A stretch of 64,000 nt of DNA from CALHVX01 sp051027215 (GTDB lineage: Bacteria > Pseudomonadota > Gammaproteobacteria > Pseudomonadales > Azotimanducaceae), in assembly GCA_051027215.1 (NCBI GenBank), contig JBPCXR010000060.1, positions 1 to 64,000 of the forward strand. The letters are read 5' to 3'. Below, piece by piece: positions 34,912 to 43,336 of this stretch. The position numbers were made by a program, and so were the translations under genes. The notes beneath the pieces are model-generated. The model did not search any database, had not been told where the DNA came from, and saw only the letters and a list, made by a program, of their open reading frames with translations. Position 1 is the stretch's first letter, and each line of letters opens with the position of its first letter.

Positions 34912-35924
34912 GGTGGATCTCGCCACGCACTCTATCCAAGCTCGGCATCCTGGGCATGAATCGTCGAAATTGCGACTACATCGGCCGCTACAACGAACGC
35001 GAGCGCTTCCCCCTAGTGGACGATAAGCTCAAAACTAAGATCATTTGCGCCAAGGCTGGACTGAACGCCCCAGAGATGCTGCACGTGGTTCGCAGCCAAC
35101 GTGAAATCGAACACATAGAAAATGAGCTCATCAAGCTTTCAAACTTCGTGATCAAGCCCGCCCAGGGTAGTGGCGGCAAAGGCATCCTGGTAATCGTCGC
35201 CAAGCAGGGCGAGGAGTTCGTCAAAAGCAGCGGTGCGGTGTTGAGCTTGAACGACGTAAAGCGCCACCTCACCAATGTGCTTAGCGGCTTGCACTCACTG
35301 GGCGGGCGACCAGACGTCGCCATTATCGAAACCCTGGTTATCGGCAATCCAATTTTCACCGACTACAGCTACGAAGGCGTTCCCGATATTCGCTTGATCG
35401 TGTTCAAGGGTTACCCGGTTATGGGCATGCTGCGTCTAGCCACCAAGCAATCCGACGGCAAAGCCAACTTGCACCAGGGTGCCGTGGGAGTGGGCTTGGA
35501 CATCGGCTCAGGACGCGCAATTGCAGCGGTGCAGTACAACGAACCCATCGAGCTGCATCCAGATTCAGGAGCATCGCTACTGCAGCTGCAGGTTCCCAAT
35601 TGGTACCAACTATTGTCTCTAGCCGCGCGCTGCTATGAAGTAACTCAGCTCGGCTACCTGGGTTGCGATATCGTCTTGGATGAGAACAAAGGGCCACTAT
35701 TGTTGGAGCTCAACGCCCGACCTGGTTTGTCCATCCAGATCGCTAACGGTTGCGGCTTACTCCCGCGACTGCGCTTGATCGAATCGCTCGACGAATTCTA
35801 TCGACCGGTTGAGGAACGGGTCGCCTTTGCCGTTGAGCAGTTTGGCCAGGGTGACAGCCCGCTACAGCCGAAGCTGTTTGAGGATACTGAACAAGCAGCC
35901 GAAGTGGTCAATTTAGTCAGCTGA
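34908..35924 (+). CDS. ATP-grasp alpha-L-glutamate ligase-like protein
   Basis: This 338-residue ATP-grasp protein resembles RimK/LysX-type ligases (PF14397). It has an ATP-binding loop KPAQGSGGKGILVI, acid residues in LLELNARPGLSIQIAN for metal binding, and an N-terminal NRRNCDYIGRYNERERFP block. ATG 34908 overlaps the upstream stop in ATGA, so translation is coupled. It probably adds amino acids to a peptide or a protein tail; the RimB-like protease at the head of the operon may trim the product. Osmotic or envelope stress roles have been suggested for related loci. Substrate unknown. Confidence 0.87.
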   Translation: MRWISPRTLSKLGILGMNRRNCDYIGRYNERERFPLVDDKLKTKIICAKAGLNAPEMLHVVRSQREIEHIENELIKLSNFVIKPAQGSGGKGILVIVAKQGEEFVKSSGAVLSLNDVKRHLTNVLSGLHSLGGRPDVAIIETLVIGNPIFTDYSYEGVPDIRLIVFKGYPVMGMLRLATKQSDGKANLHQGAVGVGLDIGSGRAIAAVQYNEPIELHPDSGASLLQLQVPNWYQLLSLAARCYEVTQLGYLGCDIVLDENKGPLLLELNARPGLSIQIANGCGLLPRLRLIESLDEFYRPVEERVAFAVEQFGQGDSPLQPKLFEDTEQAAEVVNLVS

Positions 35925-35937
35925 ACCGGAGGATCAT

Positions 35938-36246
35938 ATGATCATCGTAAACGCCAAGATCGTCGCCGACGAAAACACCATCGCCGCCATGAAAAGCGCC
36001 ATTGCAACCATGGAAACCGCCAGTCGCGCAGAAGCAGGCTGCGACGATTACACCTTTAGCGTCGAGCTGAACGATCCCAATGTACTGCGCATTACCGAGC
36101 GCTGGCATGACGAAGCATCGCTGAAGGCTCACTTCGCAACGCCGCATATGGCCGCATTTCAGGCAGCCATGGGTGCACACCCACCACGGGAAGTCACCGC
36201 GCTGTTCTACGACGCTACAGAAGTTCCCGCACCGAACGTCGGATAA
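35938..36246 (+). CDS. antibiotic biosynthesis monooxygenase-like protein
   Basis: This 102-residue ferredoxin-fold ABM-domain protein resembles quinol monooxygenase YgiN. It shows MIIVNAKIVADE, SRAEAGCDDYTFSV and ITERWHDEASLKAHFATPH. Such dimers oxidise quinol-like compounds without cofactor or bind small ligands. GGAGG lies close before the ATG. The GST gene starts 6 bp after it, so the two may form a detoxification pair. Confidence 0.88.
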   Translation: MIIVNAKIVADENTIAAMKSAIATMETASRAEAGCDDYTFSVELNDPNVLRITERWHDEASLKAHFATPHMAAFQAAMGAHPPREVTALFYDATEVPAPNVG

Positions 36247-36252
36247 GTCGAC

Positions 36253-36891
36253 GTGTTGACGCTTTGGGGAGCAGGTACGGCGCGAACCATTCGCGCTCAT
36301 TGGATGCTGCAGGAACTGGGTCTTGAGTACGAGACAAAGCCTGTCGGCTCCCGTACTGGAGAAACTCAGGAGCCAACCTTTCAGGCATTGAATCTCAAAG
36401 AGAAGATTCCCGTGCTGGTGGACGATGATCTAGTGCTGACGGAGAGCGGCGCCATCGTCACCTATCTCGGCACTCGGTATGGGCAAAAGTCCGCACAGCT
36501 TGGACAGCCACTGGTACCCACGGACCCAGTGCAGCGAGCGCGCTACGATGAGTGGATGAGCTACATCTTGATGGAGCTAGATGCCCATACGTTGTATGTG
36601 CTCAGAAAGCACAGAGATCTAACCGCACTCTACGGCGAGGCACCCGCTGCCGTAGCCACCGCCATAGATGGCTTTAACAAGCAGATTCAATTTGCGGTGC
36701 AGCAGCTCGGGCAAAACTCCTACGCCCTCAATGAGCATTTCACTGGCATCGACATCATGCTCGCTACCACACTGGAGTGGGCTGTGTTTTATGGGTTTAC
36801 GTTGCCGGAAACGCTCGAGTCTTATCGATTGCGGCTGAGGGAGCGTGAGGGGTCGCGCAGGGCGGTGCTGGCTAATCGGCTTCCTGAGTGA
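36253..36891 (+). CDS. glutathione S-transferase
   Basis: This 212-residue GST has an N-terminal thioredoxin-like domain (TLWGAGTARTIRAHWML, KIPVLVDDDLVLTESGAIVTYL with the cis-Pro and the glutathione-binding E-S) and an all-helical C-terminal domain. Start codon is GTG (TTG one codon later is possible). It follows the ABM gene by 6 bp. Substrate is not predictable. Confidence 0.9.
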   Translation: MLTLWGAGTARTIRAHWMLQELGLEYETKPVGSRTGETQEPTFQALNLKEKIPVLVDDDLVLTESGAIVTYLGTRYGQKSAQLGQPLVPTDPVQRARYDEWMSYILMELDAHTLYVLRKHRDLTALYGEAPAAVATAIDGFNKQIQFAVQQLGQNSYALNEHFTGIDIMLATTLEWAVFYGFTLPETLESYRLRLREREGSRRAVLANRLPE

Positions 36892-37015
36892 GCTATTCAG
36901 AGCCACCAGCGACGTAGGTCGCGATAAGTGGTTTCAGACTTAAGTTCTAATGGTGGCATCCGACTCGTAGCCATCATTCACATTGACGAAAACCACAAGC
37001 GTGAGGTCTGCAAGT

Positions 37016-37411
37016 ATGAAAATCTACGTCACCAGCGTTTTCGTGAACGATCAGCGTGAAGCGCTGAAGTTTTACACGGAAAGACTGCGTTTTGAGAAAA
37101 AGCGCGATATTCCCATGGGTGAATACCGTTGGCTCACGGTTACGGGTAAGGGTGAACCCGGTGGAACCGAACTTCTGCTAGAGCCGAGCGCGCATCCAGC
37201 GGTAGCGCCTTACCGCTCCGCTCTCGTTGCCGACGGGATACCGGCAACCTCATTCCAAGTGGACGATTTGGATGCTGAATACGAACGCCTCTGCAACGAA
37301 GGTGTTGTTTTCACTCAACAGCCAACGGAAGCAGGTAGCGTGAAGGTGGCCGTTCTCGACGACACCTGCGGCAATCTTATTCAGCTCATAGAGATGCTAG
37401 AGGACGCCTGA
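37016..37411 (+). CDS. VOC (glyoxalase/bleomycin resistance) family protein
   Basis: This 131-residue protein has two beta-alpha-beta-beta-beta modules: KIYVTSVFVNDQREALKFYTE at the start (written in part: VNDQREALKFYTE), ELLLEPSAHP in the middle and TCGNLIQLIEML at the end. That is the usual VOC fold of metal-dependent lyases, dioxygenases and antibiotic-binding proteins. ATG 37016 begins the first strand; an upstream start at 36983 adds no family sequence. Function unassigned. Confidence 0.88.
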   Translation: MKIYVTSVFVNDQREALKFYTERLRFEKKRDIPMGEYRWLTVTGKGEPGGTELLLEPSAHPAVAPYRSALVADGIPATSFQVDDLDAEYERLCNEGVVFTQQPTEAGSVKVAVLDDTCGNLIQLIEMLEDA

Positions 37412-37740
37412 GCGATTTATCCATTTCTAGCCGAACTCGAAAGTAGATCCGCGTTCGCTGAATGACTGCTAACGAGAAAGCCGACGTTCGCGATGCGGGT
37501 GCGACCGGCGCTTATTGACCCATTGCTGCGCTACGCAGGCTCTCCTTAGTGAGGTAACCTTCAAACATCTTGGTCTGGGAAGGGGCGATGAACCTGGACG
37601 TGGCCGGATCTGGAGGAAGAGGAGGCACGTTTGGACAACGGCCAAAGAGGCCGTTAGCTTTCCGGGGTAGGGAATTACCTCAATCTGGGCATTGATTCCT
37701 GGCGATGGAGAAGATAGGAAAGAAGAGAAGGAGGAGCCAG
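37412..37740. other. spacer with diverged repeat, left edge of looser region
   Basis: This 329-bp gap holds the repeat copy at 37468-37521, a weaker related stretch just before it (about 37439-37460, AAGTAGATCCGCGTTCGC), and a purine-rich run before the monooxygenase gene. No gene or RNA recognised. Confidence 0.45.
37468..37521 (+). repeat. intergenic repeat, copy A
   Basis: This 54-bp stretch matches 43251-43304 at about 47 of 54 bases, including an unbroken AAAGCCGACGTTCGCGATGC in both. Both copies lie in intergenic DNA, in the same orientation, 5.8 kb apart. Origin unknown. Confidence 0.7.
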
Positions 37741-39339
37741 TTGGCAGACTACGATGTAATTGTGATTGGCGCGGGCGTGAGTGGTCTGTACGCGCTTCAT
37801 CATCTGCGCGACGAACTGCAGCTCTCGATACGCGTGTACGACGGCGCCGACGATGTCGGCGGCACTTGGTGGTACAACCGCTACCCCGGTGCCCGGGTGG
37901 ACGGGCCTGGCAGCCCGTACTACTGCTACACGTTCTCGGACGAGCTTATGGAGGAGTGGGACTGGGCGGAAACGCAGCCCACTCAAGCGGACGTGTTGGC
38001 GTACGTGGCGCATGTGGCCGACCGGTTCGATCTCCGGCGTGATATTCAATTCAACACGTGGGTGACCGACGCCAGCTACAGTGACGAGTCTGGGCTTTGG
38101 ACCATCGAGACCAGTGCGGGCGAGCGCGTATCGGCGCGATTTCTAGTATGCGCGGTCGGCGCGCTCTCCACCGCCCACATACCCGATATCCCCGGCTTCG
38201 ATGTGTTCCAGGGAGAGGTCCATCACACCGGCGCGTGGCCGCACGAACCCGTGTCCTTCGCCGGGAAACGTGTTGGTGTGATAGGAACAGGGTCTTCGGG
38301 AGTGCAGTCAATTCCTGAGATCGCGCGCGAAGCAGCGCATCTGACCGTGTTCCAGCGCACACCCCAATACAGCGTTCCTGCCCGCAATCGTGCCGTCACC
38401 CCTGAGGAGGCAGCTCATGCCCGGGAGAACTGGGACAGCATTCGCGAGGTGATGGCGGTCAACAACGGCGGATTTCCGTTTCTGTTCGATACCCACTCCG
38501 CATACGTGCACACACCGGAACAACGACAGGAGCGATTAGAGGAGCTTTGGGAGGAGGGAACGCTCAACTTCTTTTTCGCAAACTATTCAGATGTCCTTAT
38601 GAGTAACGAGGTCAACGGCTGGGTGGCGGATTTCCTACGCGGCAAAATCCGCGAGGCTGTCGACGATCCCGAAACCGCCGAGAAGCTCATGCCCGACTTC
38701 TTCGTGGGCACCAAACGACCCATACTCGACAACGGTTACTTCCAGACGTTCAATCGGGACAACGTCACCCTGGTAGACCTGCGCGAGGACCCGTTCGAAG
38801 TTTTCACTCCGTCAGGCGTGAGCACTGCACAGGGCGAGCATCCCCTGGACATGCTGGTGCTGGCAACAGGCTTCGATGCGATCAGCGGCACCATGTTGAA
38901 ACTCAACCCGATCGGGCGGCGAGGCGTCAGCCTCAAAGACAAGTGGAAAGATGGTTTCGACAACTACCTCGGCATCATGATCTCAGGGTTTCCCAATCTG
39001 TTCATGATTCACGGCCCGGGAACACCAGGTGTGCTCTACAACATGCCTCTAGGTGCGGAGCGCGAGGTGCAATGGATCGGCAACTGCATTCAACGCCTGA
39101 AGGATAAAAGCTTGAGCACCGTGGAACCGACGACGAATGCCGAGACGATATGGGGCGAGGAGGTAAACACCCTCGCCAATCGAACGCTCTACCCGCAGAC
39201 AGACTCGTGGTACACCGGCGCCAATATCCCTGGCAAACCGCGCAAGTTCACCGTGCACCTTGGAGGGCCGCTGTACTTTCAGCGCATATCAGAGGTGGCC
39301 GCCAACGGTTACGAGGGGTTCGTCTTCGAAGCGAGTTAA
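37741..39339 (+). CDS. Baeyer-Villiger-type flavin monooxygenase
   Basis: This 532-residue FAD/NADPH monooxygenase inserts oxygen beside a ketone. The FAD motif is VIGAGVSGLYALHHL at the start, followed by GGTWWYNRYPGARVD. The Baeyer-Villiger fingerprint F-x-G-x3-H-x3-W-P is exact (FQGEVHHTGAWP), followed by the NADPH motif VGVIGTGSSGVQ. I chose TTG 37741 because a perfect AAGGAGG lies 6 bp upstream; ATG 37705 has none and adds only a basic tail. It opens the looser 37-46 kb region. Substrate (cyclic, aromatic or steroid ketone) unknown. Confidence 0.92.
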   Translation: MADYDVIVIGAGVSGLYALHHLRDELQLSIRVYDGADDVGGTWWYNRYPGARVDGPGSPYYCYTFSDELMEEWDWAETQPTQADVLAYVAHVADRFDLRRDIQFNTWVTDASYSDESGLWTIETSAGERVSARFLVCAVGALSTAHIPDIPGFDVFQGEVHHTGAWPHEPVSFAGKRVGVIGTGSSGVQSIPEIAREAAHLTVFQRTPQYSVPARNRAVTPEEAAHARENWDSIREVMAVNNGGFPFLFDTHSAYVHTPEQRQERLEELWEEGTLNFFFANYSDVLMSNEVNGWVADFLRGKIREAVDDPETAEKLMPDFFVGTKRPILDNGYFQTFNRDNVTLVDLREDPFEVFTPSGVSTAQGEHPLDMLVLATGFDAISGTMLKLNPIGRRGVSLKDKWKDGFDNYLGIMISGFPNLFMIHGPGTPGVLYNMPLGAEREVQWIGNCIQRLKDKSLSTVEPTTNAETIWGEEVNTLANRTLYPQTDSWYTGANIPGKPRKFTVHLGGPLYFQRISEVAANGYEGFVFEAS

Positions 39340-39509
39340 AAAGCTTTGAGCGACCGTCTGCTCCTGGCCGAACACAGGCCTGAGTAATTTGAAGGCCGTG
39401 TCTCCTTTCGATCCATTGGTTTTGCCCCAGCTCCGTGGACACTTAGAATAGGGCCGGCAGCTGCCCGCGACAATTGGCGTTGCTCAAAGGGAGAAAATGC
39501 GCATCAGCG
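39340..39509. other. short convergent spacer
   Basis: A 170-bp gap lies between the ends of the monooxygenase and TIR-protein genes. No strong hairpin or gene was seen. Confidence 0.3.
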
Positions 39510-41507
39510 TCACAAAATTTCTGCGACGGGTCCAAGCGACGCAACCTCACGGTACAGCGCCTCGAAACGCGGATGATTGCGCACGCGGTCGAACACCGGG
39601 TGATCCTTTCCGTACTCAAACTCGTGCAGGCCGGCAATCGGCCATCGACTTGTCACGACCTTTTCCAGGTGATCCAGGGCAACGTCAACTTCGCCGACCG
39701 CGAGGTGCATGCGATACAGCCAGAATGGGTCCTGCAATGCTGCGCGCCCTTCGCGCCAGGCCCGTTCGAATACCTCACGCGCCGCGGACAAATCGCCAAT
39801 GTGCCCGTAAGCGGTTGCGATGTCGACCATGGCGTATGCACCAGGATCCAGTGATTCTGCCTTTTCCGCGCTGGTGCGTGCAAGCGCATGGTCGCCGGCA
39901 GCCGCCGCGATTCGCGCGATATTGGCGTGGCCAAACGCCGCTTCGGGCGCTACCCGAGTCCCATCCCGGGCAACTCGGATTGCGTGCTCCCACCGCTGCA
40001 AACCAAACAGGTGATCGCTGAAGTACCACAGATTCGCAGTGTCGGCCGGGTTGATCTCAGCGGAGCGAGCCAACAGCGCAATACCTTCCTCTACACGTCC
40101 CTCTACCCAGATGCGTCGGAATGCCAGCGACGAGAGCACGCGGTAGTCGTTCGGGTTGATCCGATAGGCGCCCTCGAAGTCGCCGGTCGCAAGTAGCGCA
40201 AGCGGCTGATCGGGATCAAGTTGCAGCGCACGCTGCGCGCTCTCAAGTCCCAACTGCGCGTTTCGAAGAGAAGTCTCCGCGTTGTAGGACTCGCCCGTGA
40301 ACTGAGCGTAGTTGGCTTCAAACCCGTACATCATGGCATTGAACGCTAAGGCATCGGCGAATTCAGGGTCGAGCGCAACCGCCTTCTCGAGTGCCTCGTG
40401 TACCGGTGCCATCGTTGCGAAGTCGCCAGTGAGTGACATACCCAGCAGGTATTGCGAATAGGCTTCGGGATCCGAGGTTGCCGCATTTCCAATGCTGGCC
40501 TGTTCGCTCGCTGAGAATTCCGCTTCCAGCGCCTCCGACAACCGTGAGGCCATCGCAAGCTGAATACCGAAGATGTCTTCCAGGTCTGCTTCATACGCGT
40601 CTGACCATAGCTGAGTGCCGGAATCGGCATCGATGAGCTGGGCCGTAATCCGCACCCGGTTACCGGCGTAACGAACGCTACCTTCCATCACCGAACCTAC
40701 GCGTAGTTCCCGGCCTATTTCAGGAATCGATTTGGCTGTATTTGCGTAAGTCGCCATGGTCGTTCGCGCAATCACCGCCAGATCACGCACTTTGCTAAGC
40801 TGATTGATGATTTCCCCGTGAATACCCGCAGCAAAATAGGATCGCTCCGGATCTGGACTCATATTCTCGAACGGCAGGACTGCGATGGATTTTGCAAGCA
40901 CCGCTTGTGCGACGTCGGTGCTTGGCGCAACAGTGGTCGGCGTTTGCACGGCGGGAGATGGAGATGAGCGATAGAATATGAAGATCACCGCTATGAGCAG
41001 AAGCAAAGCAGCAGCCCCAATAACGAGCGGCGCCCTCCGCTTTCCTGGCGCGGTCGCAGTCGAATGCGGTGCAGTTGGAGTGTCACCGCGTGCGGCTACT
41101 AGGAGAGCCGCAAAGTACAGATCGTCAGCGAGCTCGTGGCGCAAGACCGCCTGACGATTGTTCAGGTTGAGCCGAAGGCCAGGGGGAATTTCCGTAGGCT
41201 CTAGATGAACGGCTATGACGTCGCATCCTTCTTCCTGCGCGAAGTTGAGCTCACGCCGGCAGTTTTCGGAAACCACCGAGCTCGGAGATACAAAATACAG
41301 AAAACGCGCACAGCCCTGAATGGCGTGCGCCAAAGCCTCAGACCACTCGAGACCCGGGCTGATGCCCTCGTCGTACCAGATGTTGACCCCGTGATCGCGC
41401 AGCCAGGTCAGCTGGGGGTATACAGTGGCGCTGTCCCCATGCGCGTAACAAACGAAAACATACGCATCCGTTCCACGATACGCTGAAAACGGTTTGTCCA
41501 ACGCCAA
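39510..41507 (-). CDS. TIR-TM-TolB-like-TPR protein
   Basis: This 665-residue protein has four parts. A TIR domain (about 13-125) shows DAYVFVCYAHGD, GVNIWYDEGISPG, FLYFVSPSSVVSENCRREL; Glu57 in the helix after the BB loop is the candidate NADase glutamate. A membrane helix is at about 160-179. A TolB/FlgO-like domain (about 205-340) shows SIAVLPFENMSPDPE and VGSVMEGSVRYAGNRVRI. TPR-type helical repeats run from about 370 to the end. Start is TTG; 41501 (AGGGG 6 bp upstream) is an alternative. TPR would face the periplasm. Similar chimeras replace an adenylate cyclase with TIR. Signalling or immune function is inferred. Confidence 0.82.
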   Translation of the reverse strand: MALDKPFSAYRGTDAYVFVCYAHGDSATVYPQLTWLRDHGVNIWYDEGISPGLEWSEALAHAIQGCARFLYFVSPSSVVSENCRRELNFAQEEGCDVIAVHLEPTEIPPGLRLNLNNRQAVLRHELADDLYFAALLVAARGDTPTAPHSTATAPGKRRAPLVIGAAALLLLIAVIFIFYRSSPSPAVQTPTTVAPSTDVAQAVLAKSIAVLPFENMSPDPERSYFAAGIHGEIINQLSKVRDLAVIARTTMATYANTAKSIPEIGRELRVGSVMEGSVRYAGNRVRITAQLIDADSGTQLWSDAYEADLEDIFGIQLAMASRLSEALEAEFSASEQASIGNAATSDPEAYSQYLLGMSLTGDFATMAPVHEALEKAVALDPEFADALAFNAMMYGFEANYAQFTGESYNAETSLRNAQLGLESAQRALQLDPDQPLALLATGDFEGAYRINPNDYRVLSSLAFRRIWVEGRVEEGIALLARSAEINPADTANLWYFSDHLFGLQRWEHAIRVARDGTRVAPEAAFGHANIARIAAAAGDHALARTSAEKAESLDPGAYAMVDIATAYGHIGDLSAAREVFERAWREGRAALQDPFWLYRMHLAVGEVDVALDHLEKVVTSRWPIAGLHEFEYGKDHPVFDRVRNHPRFEALYREVASLGPVAEIL

Positions 41508-41953
41508 CCCCTGAGCTGCTCGACTGCGAGTATAAACGATTCAGACAGCGCGGGGTCTCGATCCTTGAGGGCCTAAAACCGGCATGCAAGTAAGCGCATG
41601 GTACTCACTCGCGTGTCGGGTTCTGGCCGTACCCGGCGGTACGATTCGGCTGGGTTTTCGTCCCTTAGCGGGAACGCTCGCAGTTCGTGATCTACTTCGA
41701 ATCTGTGGTTAAAGCGCACACCATGGTGACTGCAGAAAGGCTCACTTCCGACCCGAACCTGTCTTTCACTTCCGTGTTGTTTTGTGCGATTCCAACAATT
41801 AGGCTGTGCCCATGATTTGCGAAATTAGCTACGTCGTGATTATCAGGTAGGCGCTGCTCAGAATTCTGGGACGGCGCTTTTCTAGTGCCTCCCGCTGGGA
41901 ACCCCGGAAGGCATCAGTTCTTTAGGGGTTCTTTGGTATTGGGGGATTGGAAA
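41508..41953. other. 446-bp spacer upstream of TIR gene
   Basis: This gap between the divergent TIR and small monooxygenase genes should contain their promoters. It includes a weak repeat-like stretch near 41736-41760 (AAAGGCTCACTTCCGA). No gene or RNA recognised. Confidence 0.4.
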
Positions 41954-42238
41954 ATGAAAAAGGTAGTTCTCGAAGTGCACATTGAAGTCCCAAAAGAGGA
42001 CCTGGCTGCATTACTGGTTGAGTTACCGAACCATCTTTCGGTCACAAAGAATGAGGCCGGGTGCCTTGAATTTCAAGTTAAGCAGCGAGTGAGCCGCCCC
42101 TGCGTGTTCGACGTATACGAGGAATTCGAGAACAAAGACGCGTTCGATCTGCATCAGTCGCGTGTCAGAGAATCAAAGTGGGGCGAAATCAACCTCAGGG
42201 CGACCCGGCATTACCAGGTAAATCAAATTGATACTTAG
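41954..42238 (+). CDS. putative quinol monooxygenase (ABM family)
   Basis: This 94-residue ABM-fold protein shows KKVVLEVHIEVPKED, NEAGCLEFQVKQ and FDVYEEFENKDAFDLHQ, with a conserved C-terminal His-containing end. It differs clearly from the ABM protein at 35938, so it is not a recent duplicate. ATG 41954 starts the first strand; the longer frame upstream has no family sequence. It stands alone between spacers. Role unknown; oxidation of phenolic or quinol compounds is the usual suggestion. Confidence 0.8.
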   Translation: MKKVVLEVHIEVPKEDLAALLVELPNHLSVTKNEAGCLEFQVKQRVSRPCVFDVYEEFENKDAFDLHQSRVRESKWGEINLRATRHYQVNQIDT

Positions 42239-42366
42239 ATTGGTTCAACGTCGCTCGTTGGCCGAAAGCCGCCATTTGATGATTCTAGCTGAGTGATCGA
42301 TTCCGACCCTCGCTGGGATTCCTTTCTACGAACTACGCTCGTAATGTGGGCGAAACCGAGGAACAC

Positions 42367-43137
42367 ATGGGAGCTGAGGTGACATTCGACGGTGAAGTAA
42401 TCGTGATTCCCGGAGCGACATCAGGGTTGGGTCGGAATGCGGCGCTGCGCTTCGCCGAAGCGGGCGCACGTGTGGTTTTTGGCGGCCGTCGCGAAGCGGA
42501 GGGCGCCGAGGTTGCGGACCTGATTGCCAGCGGCGGCGGTACCGGCCGATTCGTACAGTGCGACGTCACCCAAAGTGGCGATGTCGCCAGGCTGGTAGAC
42601 ACAGCAGTTTCCGAGTTCGGTGAGCTGAACATGGCCTACAACGTGGCTGGAGTTCCAGGTGATGCATTTTCCTCATTTGCGGACTATGACGAAGAGGAGT
42701 GGCGCCGGACCATCGATATCAACTTGAGCGGTATGTTTTATTGCATGAAGCGTGAAATCTTAGCGATGCAAAATGGCGGCGGGGGTTCCATCGTCAACAT
42801 GTCTTCTGTTGCGGGCCTGGGTCCAACGCCTGGAGGCGCTGCCTACGTGGCTTCAAAACACGCGATTATTGGATTGACCAAGACTGCGGCGCTCGACTAC
42901 GCGGATCAGAATATCCGCGTCAACGCCATCGCACCGGGCGTGGTCAAAACGGAGATGATGGAATGGGGAATCGCCCAGACGCCCGATCTGGAAGCGCAGA
43001 TGCTTGCCCACCAACCCATTGGTCGATTAGGTACCATGGATGAAGTGACCAACGCGGCGATGTGGCTGTGCTCGGGCGCCGCGAGCTTTGTTACTGGTTC
43101 AACGCTGTCGGTGGATGGGGCTTATATGCTGAATTGA
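42367..43137 (+). CDS. SDR family oxidoreductase
   Basis: This 256-residue classical SDR has cofactor motif PGATSGLGRNAALRFAEAG, acidic/basic selectors in FGGRREAEG, the N-motif NVAGVPG, the catalytic Ser in NMSSVAG and Y-x3-K in YVASKHA, and a C-terminal GSTLSVDGAYML typical of glucose/3-oxoacyl-ACP reductase-like SDRs. All catalytic positions are intact. ATG 42367 follows GAGGA; an upstream GTG (42346) is possible. It may act on the product or substrate of the monooxygenases nearby, but that is only positional inference. Confidence 0.9.
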   Translation: MGAEVTFDGEVIVIPGATSGLGRNAALRFAEAGARVVFGGRREAEGAEVADLIASGGGTGRFVQCDVTQSGDVARLVDTAVSEFGELNMAYNVAGVPGDAFSSFADYDEEEWRRTIDINLSGMFYCMKREILAMQNGGGGSIVNMSSVAGLGPTPGGAAYVASKHAIIGLTKTAALDYADQNIRVNAIAPGVVKTEMMEWGIAQTPDLEAQMLAHQPIGRLGTMDEVTNAAMWLCSGAASFVTGSTLSVDGAYMLN

Positions 43138-43336
43138 GGTGACGCCATTTTCATAAGGCGGATCTTCCTCGGCAGAGTTCGTCTGATTTTGGCAAACACC
43201 TGTCCGCTCTTGGCCGATTTGTGCTGGTCAATTTGTGCTTGGGGACGTCGCCTAACGATAAAGCCGACGTTCGCGATGCTGGTGCGACCGGCTCTTGTCG
43301 ACCCGAAACAATCTTTTATCCTCGAAGGTTGGTCAC
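43138..43336. other. spacer holding repeat copy B
   Basis: This 199-bp gap holds the repeat at 43251-43304. Just before it, TGTCCGCTCTTGGCCGA at 43201 resembles intergenic motifs I recall from other environmental proteobacteria. Confidence 0.4.
43251..43304 (+). repeat. intergenic repeat, copy B
   Basis: Direct partner of copy A at 37468-37521; seven mismatches in 54 bp by eye. Together they bracket the monooxygenase, TIR, ABM and SDR genes. Confidence 0.7.

Noticed and set aside
37468..43304. Integron attC sites
   Set aside because: CCTAAC at the start of the repeat recalls an attC end, but there is no matching GTTRRRY end, no integrase, and genes lie in both directions with long spacers.
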